Of a stretch of DNA of 64,000 nucleotides, positions 10,135-21,900 are shown in pieces (position 1 is the stretch's first letter; each line of letters starts with the position of its first letter). Origin of the DNA: Phytophthora colocasiae (lineage: Eukaryota > Oomycota > Peronosporomycetes > Peronosporales > Peronosporaceae); contig JAGKQI010000061.1 of assembly GCA_018806915.1 (NCBI GenBank), positions 806,001 to 870,000 of the forward strand, given 5' to 3'. The position numbers and the translations under genes were made by a program. The notes under the pieces are model-generated. The model did no database searches, was not told the origin of the DNA, and worked only from the letters and a program-made list of their open reading frames with translations.

Positions 10135-12507
10135 ATGAGCAACGGAGTGGGCTTCACCGTCTTCCAAGTGCCAGGCGCCAAGACGGCCAAACGCCCCACA
10201 ACGGCGCGACTAGGCGGCGGCCCCGTTCTCTCCAGTATCGGCAGTTCCCACAGTATGGGGGAGCCCTACTCGACCTCCAACTCGCACGTGGGCAACGCCT
10301 CCGTGTCCAGCACAGGCTCAAACAGCTCCCACCAGCGCACACAGCGCAATAGCGGCACGACGTTCGCGGCTTTCCAGCCACCTGGAGGTCTCCAGCCCAT
10401 CTCGCAGAACTCAGGCATCACGACGTCCATTGGCGCTCCTTATGCGGGAACTAGCGGCAGTATGGGCAGTCACAGCTCAAACAGCAGCAACTCGGGACTT
10501 GCCGTGCCTATGGGCGTTGGAATCGGCTTTAAAGCGGGACAGAGAGACGAGGAACAACCACGTGGCGGCGCCGGATGGATGCGCACAGGTCGCGTCATGC
10601 GCGTTAAAGACTCTGGAGACAGCTTCCGCTTCCCACTGGATACAGAACATCTACCTACAGTTAATGTGGGTGGGGAACAATTTGCAGCGCTCAAGACGAA
10701 GCTACAGGGAATCGCAGAGACTCACGTCAACTCGGCGGCTACGTGGCTGGATAATCCCAGTCTCAGTCCGCAGTACCGCAACCAGAGCTTGAAACCTCAT
10801 TTAGAAAAAAAGAACTGCGTCATCTACCGCCAAAAGGAGGCGGCTGATGCCAGCAACTTGCAGAGGAAGGCAATTTTACGAGCGAAACTGGATACGTCAC
10901 TGGAGGAGCTGGAATACGCTATTAACTGCGCCAACACGGAGGACCAACGCGCGTACATGTCCCACTGTTACCAGGAGAGCTTCCTCGACTCGGCTGTACT
11001 TCAGGTTCATGAAAAATCGTCCAACGACGACCCGTTCCAGTTTCTGGGCATCAAGTGGCTCGCTTACCAGAGCTCCGTGGATTCAGTGTTCAGCTGCCGC
11101 GACACGTTGGTCGTTGAGTTCTCCAAGACGATGGAGGATGCCAAGGGACAGAAAGTGCTGGTAAAAGTACAGCAAAGTGTCAACATGACCGACTGCAACG
11201 GTAGCGAGCGCAACTTCGGCTTCTCGCGGACGGCAGGCACGTGGGTGTGGCTCTTCCGCAGCATGGGTCCTTCCAGCGGCAAGGTGGACGTGTCGGTGTT
11301 CACAGAAGATCGCTTTGACGGCAACCGCAACACCCCCAGCTGGTTTGCCAACCGCGTGGTGTCGACGCTGTACACAGTGGCGATCCACCACGCCACGGCC
11401 GCGGACGCCAAGTTCCTCGTGCGAAGCCGTATGATCACAGACAAGGCTTGGGTGCCCAATAACGAGCGCCCGGCGTGCTCCGTGTGCTTCAAGAGCTTTA
11501 ACTTGCTGCGGTCGCGCCACCACTGTCGTGTGTGCGCTGAGATCATGTGTGGAGCGTGTACCATCGAGCTCGGAATTCAGGCCAGCAAGCTTCCGTCTGG
11601 TATGCTACCCGAGACGGGCAACAGCTTCATCGTAAGCGTAGAAAAGTTCTGTCTCAAGTGTATAAACAAGGCCCGACAGGAGCGTCGTAGCGCGCTCGCC
11701 GCAAGGAGCGCAGGGATTGACCTCGCCTCGGACGAAGCTTACGAAGGAAACGTGCCGTCATCCTACGCTTCTCGAGCCAGTGAGGTGTTCTACGGCCAGG
11801 TTCCTCCCGCCCGCGGCTCGATGTCTGACCACTCGGCCGATAGAGAAATCAACCCGCAGCAGAACCACTCGTTCGCGTCCTCATCGTCGTCTACAAGCTC
11901 AATAGGAGGTGCAAGCGGCACAAGCGGAGACAAGTCGGGCATTTCGTACGCCGGTTGGTCTACGAAGGTGCTTACTGCCATTAACCGAGAGAAGCCGGCA
12001 GATGGAGGAAAGGAGCAGTCGCTAGTTACGCTTACTTCCACCGGCAGCAGCAGGAATCTGGATACCGGGACTGGAATGCCTCGCACGACCCGACAAGCCT
12101 CGGGTGATCGAAGACGGCACAACTCGGACGCGTCTGGGGGTTCCACCAGCATCAGCTCCCAGAGCGACCGGAGCAGCAACTCGGTTTCGGACATCAAGAC
12201 CCGCAAAGATCCCGTTGCAGGTGACGCCGTTGTGCTGCTAGAGGAGCCCGACGATGTGCAGAACATTACGCCGCTACCTACGTCATTTACGAAGATGGAG
12301 GAGCAGATCGCAGCCCAGCAGGCATTATTGCGCTCGATGTTTATTGAGGGCAAGAAGATCATGGAGCAACAGCAAGCGTACGGCGGACAGGTGCACCCGG
12401 CACAACAGCAGCGTTACATCAACCAAATGCAGCCACCGGAGAGCGTGGAGGACAAGGGCCCACTCGCCCTGCCGCCGTCGTCGGCCTCTATCGAGTACAT
12501 TGACTGA
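10135..12507 (+). CDS. START domain plus FYVE zinc-finger protein
   Basis: Single-exon protein of 790 residues from ATG 10135 (MSNGVGFTVFQVPG), the first start in good context. The frame stays open for 72 codons upstream but is Pro/Ser-rich promoter-like sequence. A Ser/Gly-rich N-terminus (1-140) is followed by a START-like lipid-binding region (about 165-435). Next comes a canonical FYVE finger (about 442-520) with CSVCFKSF, the SRHHCRVC basic signature and a final Cys pair (FCLKC). FYVE domains bind phosphatidylinositol 3-phosphate on endosomes. The C-terminal third is Ser-rich and disordered, ending in a Gln-rich helix (QQQAYGGQ). Oomycetes carry many START-FYVE proteins. This one keeps the canonical FYVE signature, unlike the array at 49-62 kb. 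Confidence 0.88.
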   Translation: MSNGVGFTVFQVPGAKTAKRPTTARLGGGPVLSSIGSSHSMGEPYSTSNSHVGNASVSSTGSNSSHQRTQRNSGTTFAAFQPPGGLQPISQNSGITTSIGAPYAGTSGSMGSHSSNSSNSGLAVPMGVGIGFKAGQRDEEQPRGGAGWMRTGRVMRVKDSGDSFRFPLDTEHLPTVNVGGEQFAALKTKLQGIAETHVNSAATWLDNPSLSPQYRNQSLKPHLEKKNCVIYRQKEAADASNLQRKAILRAKLDTSLEELEYAINCANTEDQRAYMSHCYQESFLDSAVLQVHEKSSNDDPFQFLGIKWLAYQSSVDSVFSCRDTLVVEFSKTMEDAKGQKVLVKVQQSVNMTDCNGSERNFGFSRTAGTWVWLFRSMGPSSGKVDVSVFTEDRFDGNRNTPSWFANRVVSTLYTVAIHHATAADAKFLVRSRMITDKAWVPNNERPACSVCFKSFNLLRSRHHCRVCAEIMCGACTIELGIQASKLPSGMLPETGNSFIVSVEKFCLKCINKARQERRSALAARSAGIDLASDEAYEGNVPSSYASRASEVFYGQVPPARGSMSDHSADREINPQQNHSFASSSSSTSSIGGASGTSGDKSGISYAGWSTKVLTAINREKPADGGKEQSLVTLTSTGSSRNLDTGTGMPRTTRQASGDRRRHNSDASGGSTSISSQSDRSSNSVSDIKTRKDPVAGDAVVLLEEPDDVQNITPLPTSFTKMEEQIAAQQALLRSMFIEGKKIMEQQQAYGGQVHPAQQQRYINQMQPPESVEDKGPLALPPSSASIEYID

Positions 12508-12680
12508 GTGTTAGCGTCACGAGCTTTCGCCCCCTTAGTCGGTCGCCCGTGTCGTTGAATTCTGTCGCTCAGTTCTGCATTTTGCCTGTCCAAAGTGCCG
12601 CCTCGTCGTGTAATAAACAAATTTGTTGCTTCTTTCTAAATGAAATCCCCATTCTGGTTGGTGTATTAGTTCAACAGCGT

Positions 12681-15282
12681 CTAGCAAGCGATGCACCCAC
12701 AGAACAGTTTCTGTTTGGGGGCTCCAGTAGCGCCACCTCCTGTACTGTTACCAGAAGTTCCATCACAGAGTCCCGAATGAAGACTCGCTAGAGTCGTCGT
12801 CTCGCCATACAGAAGCTCCTCCTCCACATGCACCTGGTATTTGTGCGCTATAACGCCCTGAAGCTGTGTCAGGGCCATCGAGTCGAGTCCGAGCTCTTGC
12901 AGCGGCGTATTATCGTTTATTTGAGCCGCTTCCACCCCCAGAGTACGGGCGAGTTCAGAGACTAGAAAAGCACGCACTTGGTCAGGTGGAACGCCAGTGA
13001 TCACCGTCGGCAATTTGTTCTTAACTCCATCTTCGGTGGGGGCCACGCGAGGGCCATTGGCGTTCCGGTCCATCGTCTCCGCAGCTACTGCCTCATCCCC
13101 TACATCATCCACAACGTCTGCGATGATATCCTCATTACGGTAGAGCTCCTCCAGTTTCTTCTCTTCCAGAGCCTTTTTGCATCGAGATCGAGAGATTTTG
13201 CCACTTGTAGTCTTCGGAATAGAGCGAGGAGCTAGCAACACCACCAACGTCACTTTCACGCCGTGTTCACGAGCGATAGCAGTGCGAATGTTCCCACAAA
13301 GACTTGCTTTGCTGGTCATCGCAGGGTCACGGAGCTCCGCCACCACTGCGAGCTGCTCCTCGTCCTCGTTGCCATCTGAAGAATAGGAGAAAGCAGCACA
13401 ACAACCAGGTCGCAACTCTTCGTGAGACTCAGCAGTGGCCTCCAGGTCTTGAGGGTAATGGTTCCGACCACGGATAATCACGAGGTCCTTCATCCGACCG
13501 CAGATGAATAGCTCCTGGTTGTAGATCACGCCCAGATCTCCTGTCTTCAAGAATGTTTTGCCTTCAGCATCACCCACAACCTTGGCTTGGAATGTCTCGA
13601 CTGAGAATTCGCGCATCTCGTCGCCATAGTAACCCTGAGCCTTCGAAGCACTCGAGATCCAGATCTCACCGGTCTCACCTTCCGGTTTCTCCTCTCCTGA
13701 GTCAGCGTCGACGATGCGGACGTCGATGCCGTAGTCCTTCCGTGATGGCACACCACAGCCGACCATCTCCTTCGCCAAACCGGCAGTACTGGTCTTCTCC
13801 ACAATGCGGAAGACACGGTCGCTCTCCAATTGCTGTTTGTCCACCCACAGCCGCTGCTGCCCGCCACCACACACGTACACTGTGTGCTCTGCCAAACCAT
13901 AAGTAGGCTTTACGACGCCCTCAGACAGACCAAATGGCAAGAACGCGCGGTAGAAGTTGTCCATAGCCTCGCCTTGAATCGGCTCAGCACCATTGATCAT
14001 GTGTCGCACACTGGAGAGATCCACATTTTCTCCACCGACTGTAAGTCTGTCGCTCTTCCTTGCAAGCAGGGAGTAGGCGAAGTTCGGAGCCTGGAGGTGA
14101 GTCGCACGGTGCTTGGATACAAGTCGCAGCCACAAACATGGATCGCGGATGAAGCTGAACGGAGACAGATACACCCCTGTTCCGCCGTTGAAGATGGTGC
14201 CTAGGTAAGCGCCAATAAGGCCCATGTCGTGATACTGAGGCAGCCACGACACCACAACTGTGTCTCGTCCGGCCTGAAGAGCTGAGCTGATCGTACGCAG
14301 GTTGTGGTTCAAATTGCCATGTGAGAGCACTACACCCTTGGGGGCCGACGTCGAGCCTGAAGTGTACTGTAGAAACGCAGTGTTGTCGACCGAAGGTGAC
14401 TGTGTGAGCCAGTGTTTAGCTGGGTCGATTCCCTTGGCATCCACCAGGTCATCCGTAACGACCCACGCCAAATGCTCTGGCCATTGAGCTCCACTTGAGA
14501 ACGTGAACTTTTCTTTAATGGCTGAGATCTTCTTGACGTTGTAGTACATGGAGCAGGTGAGCGCCGTCTTGGCCTGGCAGTTCTCAGTCACAGCCACGAA
14601 CATACTGATGTCCTTCTTCATCTTTCGCGGGTCAGGTGGGTACACAGGAACAGCTACTACCCCTGCCTTTAAACATGCCAGAAAGGTTACAATAAAGTCT
14701 AAGCCTGGGGGATATACGAGCAGCACTCGATCACCCTGCTTCAGTCCCAGTCTACAATAAAAAATAACTATCAGAATGAGCCAAATCTGCAGCATGAAAA
14801 CTATTTTTTGGTAGATAGAGTAGCATTTCGAACGAACCCTTTGCTGTGTTGCTGTGTTGAAGCTATGAGGAGGCCTGCGAGGTTCTGCACGCGCTTGTTG
14901 AGCTCCTATAAGTGTCAAAACATTTAAAATATCAGTTGAGAAAGTCAAAGTCTCCGATACGTCGTTACTCGACTATTAGGAGGCTGTAGAAGGCGAAAGA
15001 AGAAGCATACCGTGCACGTAAGAGAGTCCGTCACGACGCCTTTGTCATCAGCAAACGACAGCATCGTCTAGAGCAATAAAACAAGGATGTAAGTATCAAA
15101 AATACCACACTAACACATTAGACGCCATTTCTCCGGTTTCCAAGCAGCGGTGAACCTCGTAATTTCGACCAGAGCATCTCCTACATCTTAGCTACATAAT
15201 GCACTATTATTCACCATCAACGGACCTTTGTGGGCGTCTCGGCGGCCCATTTCTCCACGCGCTCAAGTAGCTCCGACGACAT
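12681..15282 (-). CDS. Fatty acyl-AMP ligase with C-terminal acyl-carrier domain
   Basis: Four exons: 15282-15226, 15067-15011, 14905-14838 and 14751-12681. They give 750 residues with frame preserved throughout; the last exon holds most of the protein. The adenylating core has the P-loop-like YTSGSTSAPKG, the A5-type motif YGLAEHTVYVC, TGDLG and GRMKDLVIIRGRNHYPQDLE, the arrangement of fatty acyl-AMP ligases (FAALs), which activate fatty acids and pass them to a carrier protein. A carrier domain follows at about 655-725 with the phosphopantetheine site LGLDSMAL. The last residues are CGCIAC, so a CaaX-like CIAC terminus could allow lipid modification. Having both activities in one chain suggests loading in cis, but no polyketide synthase gene lies nearby. 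Confidence 0.9.
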
Positions 15283-15405
15283 TGTGGTGTGCTACGAAAA
15301 TGAAGAGCCAGCGCAATTTTGATAGTGTATTATATCTGTTATGAGAGGTTTCTACTTCAACTTTAACGACCAATCACAAGAGCAGAAACTGCTTCGCGTC
15401 CCTTC

Positions 15406-17176
15406 ATGTGCACAAGTGCATCGTTGACCATGCGAGCTGACCCCGCGGTCTCTCAGAGGCTACAGCAGGCCGCCGCGCAGCTTCAGGACGCCATTCGAAG
15501 CACCAGGAAGAGGCGAAAGACAAAAGGTAGCGCGGCCGAAAGTCCCGTTGGAATAGCGTGGGAATTGGAGCCGACAGTGCTGTTGACGTCCGACCGGGAA
15601 GATGCCCTTAGTGATGACACAAGCGAGCTACAGCAGAACGATGAAATAGACTCGATAGATACCTCAATTGAGTCGGAATCTGTGGCTCAGACACGTAAGG
15701 AATGAGGTGAAAGGGAGCTTAAAGGTCAAAGACTAACGTTTGCGTTTGGTATGCAGCAACGAAGAACGAGCAAGTGAGAGCTGTGGAGGCAGTTTACGAT
15801 AACCAACAGATAATAAACGCAGTGGAGAAAGACATGCGCAAGGCGTTGGGCTGGATGCAACAAGACGTGGAGAGGCAGGCAAGAGAAAACCGAACAGTTC
15901 GAGAGACACTCACGCGGGCGATCCACGACATCACGGACGTTATTGCGGACTTTGTGTCTTCAGAAGCTGCTGGGAAACTGCTTCGTACTGCTGCTGCTGC
16001 GACGGGAATATCTCCAGACAGAGACAACAATGCAGCTATGTCCCAGTTAGCTCCGGACAAGGTGGACGAGCTCATCGATCTGTGGGACGATGCTTTGGTC
16101 TCCTGGAGAGAGCGGAACCTCGTCGAGAAGCAAAAGCTGATGGAGAGTTTTACACATTTTGAAGAGGACTGTCTCGCTCGGATGAAAGCTGGCGAGGCAT
16201 CCCATAGGTTGGAGCAAGAACGACTGGCACTTGAGGTCAACCAACAACAGAGTGCGTTTGTCATTCACAAGATTTGCAACGAAGAAGGGAAAAACTAATC
16301 GTCTTTTGTTCAGTGATCGATGAAGACTACTCCAGCAGGCTCACACAAAAGCTCGAAAATGCAAATAGCATCATCGAACCTCTACAAGCAGAAAGGAAAC
16401 ATCTAACCGCTATAGCAAAGGCTCAAACAATCGAGACCGATGGGAAGGATGACAAGGAATCTGAGCTCACAGCATGTGCAAAGTCGTCCGAAATCAACGC
16501 TTTGCGTTCTGAAGTAGCTTTAGCGGAGCAAATACAGCGTGCAAATGAACTTGAAGCTCGCTTGCAAATGCTATTGGAAGAATGCAAGGCACCTCAACAT
16601 CGACGAGATCCTCCTTGTACGACTGAAGTCGTTCAGTTGCATCGACAGAAACTGGAGCTACTCGAAGGCCGCATGCAAGACGTTCTGCAACAAGTCGCGT
16701 GCGATCACGAACAGTTCGAGTATGAGCAAGCCAAGTGGGCACTGGAGAAGCGACATCACCGCGAGAAGTACGACGAGGTGCTGGATGCCAGTGTCAAAGT
16801 GCTCAAGGTGTTGATTATCCGGGAGAAACTCATGAAGAAGAACGAGCGAGCGCACAAGAGATCCAGCCAGAAGAACCAAGAGAAGCAGCTTGAGCTCGCG
16901 TGTCAGGCTGCAACGCTTCAGGGTATAGCGACTGAATTGATGCAGCAAAGTGCGATGGTGTTGCTAGTCCTGCAGCAGCTCAGTGTCTTGAAAGCCAACG
17001 TCAGTCAGCATCAAAACACACTCAACAACTGGACTTTACCTGCCAAGCCAATACAAATGAAGAACATGATCAAGCGGCTGAAGAAGGTTGAAATCGCATT
17101 AGGCCGACATGACTGGGCGTCGCTCACTCCAACTGCAGTTCCAACCACAAAAGTTTGCCCGTTTCCAGCAGTTTGA
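15406..17176 (+). CDS. Coiled-coil protein of unknown function
   Basis: Three exons: 15406-15694, 15757-16251 and 16314-17176. They give 548 residues (540 if translation starts at ATG 15430); both introns are GT-AG and frame is kept. The first 90 residues are Ser/Asp-rich. The rest is dominated by charged heptads (for example AVEKDMRKALGWMQQDVERQ and LEARLQMLLEECKAP), so a long coiled-coil rod is likely. No catalytic motif is seen. It could be a cytoskeletal or centrosomal scaffold, but that is a guess from composition. It is divergent from the acyl-AMP ligase gene, about 120 bp away. Confidence 0.75.
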
Positions 17177-17283
17177 TGAGATTTTGACTAGGTAACGGTA
17201 ACACGCACCCACGTCAGCTATTAGACATGCAGACTGGAACGATCTGCAGCCAGGTTCAGTTCTCAATCTCCTTTGCGTCAGCT

Positions 17284-17670
17284 ATGCGTGTGATTCAGCT
17301 GCTGTTCAACCTGTTCTTGGTGGCGATAATACCTGCAACTACCAACGCAGAGGCCTGCAATACGAAGGCGTGTACTCTTGATTGCCAGCCAGGCCAGAAG
17401 TGTGTGTTTCAAACGGTGACGTGCATTCGCGCTCCATGCCCTCCGATCCAAGTGTGCGTCGCTGAGAGCTCGACGTCGTGTATCAAGGCCTGCGCGGACT
17501 TCCAGGAATGCCGCGTTTACGAGCCGGACGGTAGCGAGTACTGCGCCGACGTGTGCACTGAGGGCCGTTGCCCTGCTGACTCAGCCTGCGAACTCCAAGA
17601 AGTGCAGTGTATTCGAGCCCCCTGCCCACTAGTGGCGACGTGCAAGAACGTATCCACTCCGAGTGACTAA
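17284..17670 (+). CDS. Secreted cysteine-rich protein with two VxCIRAPCP motifs
   Basis: 128 residues from ATG 17284 (an in-frame ATG at 17227 would add 19 residues and spoil the signal peptide). The N-terminus MRVIQLLFNLFLVAIIPATT is a clear signal peptide, with cleavage expected after NAEA. The mature part is about 100 residues with many cysteines, arranged as two related modules that each end in VTCIRAPCPPIQVC or VQCIRAPCPLVATC. It is likely apoplastic and disulfide-bonded. I do not recognise a named family; it resembles small Cys-rich secreted proteins of oomycetes only in general form. A damaged paralogue follows at 17975. Confidence 0.8.
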   Translation: MRVIQLLFNLFLVAIIPATTNAEACNTKACTLDCQPGQKCVFQTVTCIRAPCPPIQVCVAESSTSCIKACADFQECRVYEPDGSEYCADVCTEGRCPADSACELQEVQCIRAPCPLVATCKNVSTPSD

Positions 17671-17974
17671 GGCGCAGGTAGTAACACTGGAAAGTTCGCA
17701 ATACATGTACCTGTCATTGAGGTTGTCACTCGAAATCCGCCGTTGCAGGCACAGCGTGAAGCTCTTAGGCGTTTCGAGGCGTTAGAAAAAAATCTAGCTA
17801 GACCTTCTGGTTGAAGTGGAGCGTTCTGACCCGTTATGCTGTTTGTACATGAGCAACGGGTGTGCTCTCTCCTCCTTCTGGTGCGGCATGAACGTCTCGA
17901 AAGACATTCATTAATCAATCTTCCTCGAGCGAGTGAAGCCTCCTCCAAGCGTGACAAGACCCGTCGAAGCCAAG
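17671..17974. other. Intergenic region between the cysteine-rich paralogues
   Basis: About 300 bp with no convincing frame. It presumably holds the 3' end of the intact gene and the former promoter of the damaged paralogue. Confidence 0.4.
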
Positions 17975-18146
17975 ATGCGTGGATTTCTGCTTCTGCTGCT
18001 CGCACTTGCGGTGACGCTGGCCAGCGCTACGTATACCAAGGAAACGACTGCGTGCAACCCCGCGTGTGAGTGAGGCAAGACGTGCAAACTGCAGGAAGTT
18101 GTGTGTGTCAGGGCCCCATGCAATCCGATCCCGACTTGCGTCCCCA

Positions 18147-18674
18147 GGCACATACATAATAAAGGCCCGCATGTATACAGACTGTATACATACATCCGGA
18201 TTCGAACCTATAGGATCATGTCGGACATGTTGTTGAAGTCGTACACGTGACGGAGGTGCAGAGCGGGCCGAACAAGGACCTCCTTCACACCCTCGAGAAC
18301 AACTGATACTTAGCCGTGATGGGCTACAGCCATCAGTGGGTTAACCACTCTAAGAATTTTGTAGACCCCTCCACCGGCGCCCATAAAGATAAAGGCACGC
18401 CTGAAAAGTGAGCGGGGCATGCGGAAGAGCGTCGTCCCCCAGACCTCGATGAATGCCTGTGGCGATCTTGGTACTTCAATCAAACCAAGACGCCACAGGC
18501 AAGCCAGTACTTCCATGGGCTAGTGCTGGGAATTCGGCGCAAGTATCTGTTGTGATGTATACTTAGCTGTATAGGGTAATCTACTACAGTACATGTACAG
18601 TAGCAGGGTTTGCTGTGCATCCGGATACCCTCAATACAGTCTGTATACATGCGGGCCTTTATTATGTATGTGCC
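18147..18674. mobile_element. 528-bp MITE with 8-bp target duplication
   Basis: Terminal inverted repeats of about 40 bp start GGCACATACATAATAAAGGC. The exact flanking duplication CGTCCCCA lies at 18139-18146 and 18675-18682. No transposase-like frame is present inside. An 8-bp duplication fits hAT or Merlin; the GGC start is shared with the Merlin copy at 6105, but the rest differs, so I leave it unassigned. Confidence 0.85.
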
Positions 18675-18845
18675 CGTCCCCATCGAGTCTGAGCCCGCAT
18701 GCACGAAGACGTGCCCCAAGAACGAGGTGTGCCAGATCAACTCGGAGGACAACTCCCAGTTCTGCTACAACCCCTGTGCTGCGACGCTCTGCCTTGAAGG
18801 CACGACGTGCCAGGTCGAGCAGGTCCAGTGCATTCAAGCTCCATG

Positions 18846-18913
18846 CCCGCCTGTTGTAGTGTGCAAGCCTATCACGACGCCCGCCTGTTGTAGTGTGCAA
18901 GCCTATCACGACG
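18846..18913 (+). repeat. 34-bp perfect tandem duplication in the cysteine-rich pseudogene
   Basis: The unit starting CCCGCCTGTTGTAGTG occurs twice in succession (18846-18879 and 18880-18913). Since 34 is not a multiple of three, the second copy shifts the coding frame of the pseudogene. Removing one copy restores continuity with the conserved C-terminal part. Confidence 0.9.
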
Positions 18914-18942
18914 CCCTGCACCGCCAAGCGCGTACTCCGGGC

Positions 18943-21900
18943 AGAGACTACGTACACAGTCTGGGGGTAATTTGTGCACAGTCATACCAAGCCGTACACA
19001 GTCGTACACAGTTCAGTGTCCTTTCTGGTGGATTACCTTACCGCATGGTGGATAGTGTATCTGGATGGGAGTCACGTTTCCCTTCATAGACTAAGCAACG
19101 GTGTGATGAAGAAAGGCCCTTTGTTACTGTACGCACAGTATCAGAGTCTGATTCAGAGGCGAACAATTGATTCAGATCGCGAAGTACACGCAAGAGTAGC
19201 AGTGTTCGATCTAATTGAAAAACTCTTTTTGAAATTAATGTGTCAGAGCTCACATTGACTTAAGGATATGACTGATGTACCTATATCTAAAATACTGGAG
19301 CGCAATGGAGGTGTCGAAGCCGAATGGAACGACGTCCAGTATCATCATCTCGAAGAACATAAGCACAAAGACTCCGCAATTGTAGTTGTCGATTTGCGTC
19401 ACCCACTCGACTTGTTTGAATCTGTAGCGCTTGGGGGACGGTGGCTGCGGGAGCAACGGCAGCAATTCATCGTGCACATAGCTTCTCAGCGAGAGGAATC
19501 TGTCTCCGGTCAATTGAGGGTCGAATATGGTAATAGTGAGTTCGTTGAGGTCGATAGCGGTGGCACACCAGTGATCTTCAGAGAACAGAATAACAGCGAA
19601 CAGCCACACTCGTTTTGAAGAATCTTCCACAGCGGAGTTGCTCCACAGATTCACGCTTTCTACGGCAGCTCGAAGGTCGGCCAAAACGTTAGTCTCAGGA
19701 ACGAACTCTTTGTCCACTACAGGAAATCTCATCATGTACGAGGGCAAGAAAAAAACCTGATGTTCTTCGTCGTAGATTTTGGCGAGCGCAGCTAGAGCAA
19801 GGTCAAGACATGATAGCTCCACTAGGGACCGGTCTCGCAGTGTTGTCACCCAGAAATATTTATCGAGAACGTCCAGATCTTCGAGACGGCTGATACAATC
19901 GTCTGGGTAAAGCAATCCCATCCTCCAGCTATCGTCAGGGTTCCAGCTTGACAAGTCCATTCTCAGAATCCACCTAATAGTCTCACGGATGTCGTTAAAA
20001 TGCTGGACGGCTACGTGCCACGCGGACATAGCAGTAAGCATCTCGACGCTGTAAACAATTCCCCCTGTTTTAACGGAAATTGCAAACGGCGGCATTCTTA
20101 CTTCGTGGTCAGCGAACCAATTGTTCTGGAACCGTGCGACTTGGGTCTGGCACGACTGGATCCTTTGTTTGGGTAATACCGAGCGAATTATGGTAGGATC
20201 CGTGCATGGCATTTTTCTTCTCTCTGCCACTACGATTTTTGTTGAGCGAGTTTGATTCAAGACAGTCATCCCCAGCAGAGTCTTGCGGTCCTTGTAACGG
20301 AATGCCTTATTGCGTGCGGACAGCACCTTCTCCATAGATGGTATTGCGCCGGCAGCCACTGCTTCAACCAACCTCGACGTTTGTTTAAAAACATCTTTGT
20401 GAGCCTGTTTTCTAGCTTTTTTGGCAGCCTTCACCTGCCCAGACTTGTTTTTAGACGGCGCTATCTTCCAACTGGGTAGTGGCTTCCTCTGACTGTCATC
20501 GTCGGAGGCCAAGGTGTATGTGTCTGCGTGCTCGCCCTGCCGGTCATTTGCTGCAGGTTTCGTGGGCACAGCCTTGGGTTGTGCATCGGCATCGAACTGT
20601 ACAGGATCCAGCGAGTGCACCTCGATAGCCTCATCGCTAACATCGACAAAGAGTAGGTCGATACTTGAGTCCCCAGACTTGTCTACAGTCTCAGACTGTG
20701 TACTGGTTTCATAACCAGTCTCAGACTGTGTACTGGTTTCCAACTGTGTACCATTCATGCGTTCTCCCACCGTACCCGCTGCGGCATTCCTGAGAGAGTT
20801 ACGGGCTTCCTGTGCAGGAAGTTCGACACGTGGGCAGAGGCCGATTCGCACCGCATCCAAAACCTTCTCCAGCTCCACCCTCAGCTTCCCGTGAGCTTCA
20901 GTCCCCCACGATGCGCCATAATCCGCAACCTGCCGACCAATACTTAGTAACTCGTTGAACTTCTCGTTCTGAGGTTTGGCACGCACTGCAGTCTGGCGAC
21001 GGGTCTTCTTGTCTTCATATGGAAAATCAACGGCAGCACCTTTGGATGATTGTAGCTTCTTGAAGTTTTTCAGTAACCACCGGGGATGAATGATGCTTTC
21101 AGGAACAAGTTCGCAGCATCCTGTGACCTTCCTGTAGTAAATGATATGGCGACAGGGTAGAAGCCGTGTTACGCGAAAAATGCACGAGCAGCTCAATTGT
21201 GAGGGTTCATCATATACTCGTCATGTATGTCGCCATCTCCTGAGGCACTGTACTGCATCATTACGTACGGGCCAGTAGGATAGTATCGGAACTGGGTAGT
21301 TGACTGAAGGGCGAAATCATACTGCTGCTTAATGAGCTCCACGGCGTGCCTCGATACTGTGTTCTGCAGAGCGTTCATTTCTGTGTCGTACTCTGCATTC
21401 ATATACACTCCGATTTTTTTAATGTTCCGCTGCCAGATTTTCTCGTTCACTGTTTGCCAGAACAAGATTGCCACGACACAGTCATCGAGTGCGGTGGAAC
21501 GGTTAACCAGAGTCTTCAGTTTCTGCCAGCTCGATTCCAAGCGGTTGTTAGTCTGATTGCCCATGTGTGGAACATTTCCACGGTAAATGGAGCTCCACCG
21601 CTTCTTACAACTCGTCCAGTTGCGATCGAAGTAGTCGAACCACAATTGAATCTTGCCATTGGTGCGCAGCACCACTTTCATGGTAGCGATGGTGTCTTCA
21701 TAGACTTTTTCCGAAGGAGCGCTCACCAGCAACTGAATAAGTCGTTTCATTTCTTTCTTCGTGTACACATCCAAATTGTATTTCTCCTTCGCCACCTCCT
21801 CTTGCAGATACTTCACCACGTGAAAATGACACAACAAAATGCGAACAGCAGGAAACTCCTCCTCCAGGACCGAGATCTCTGTGAAATCCTTGTCCACTAT

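Noticed and set aside
18180..18230. B-box-like GGTTCGAATCC on the minus strand inside the MITE, suggesting a tRNA or SINE
   Set aside because: The flanking bases do not form a T-stem, there is no matching A-box or acceptor stem, and the element's terminal inverted repeats explain the unit as a MITE.
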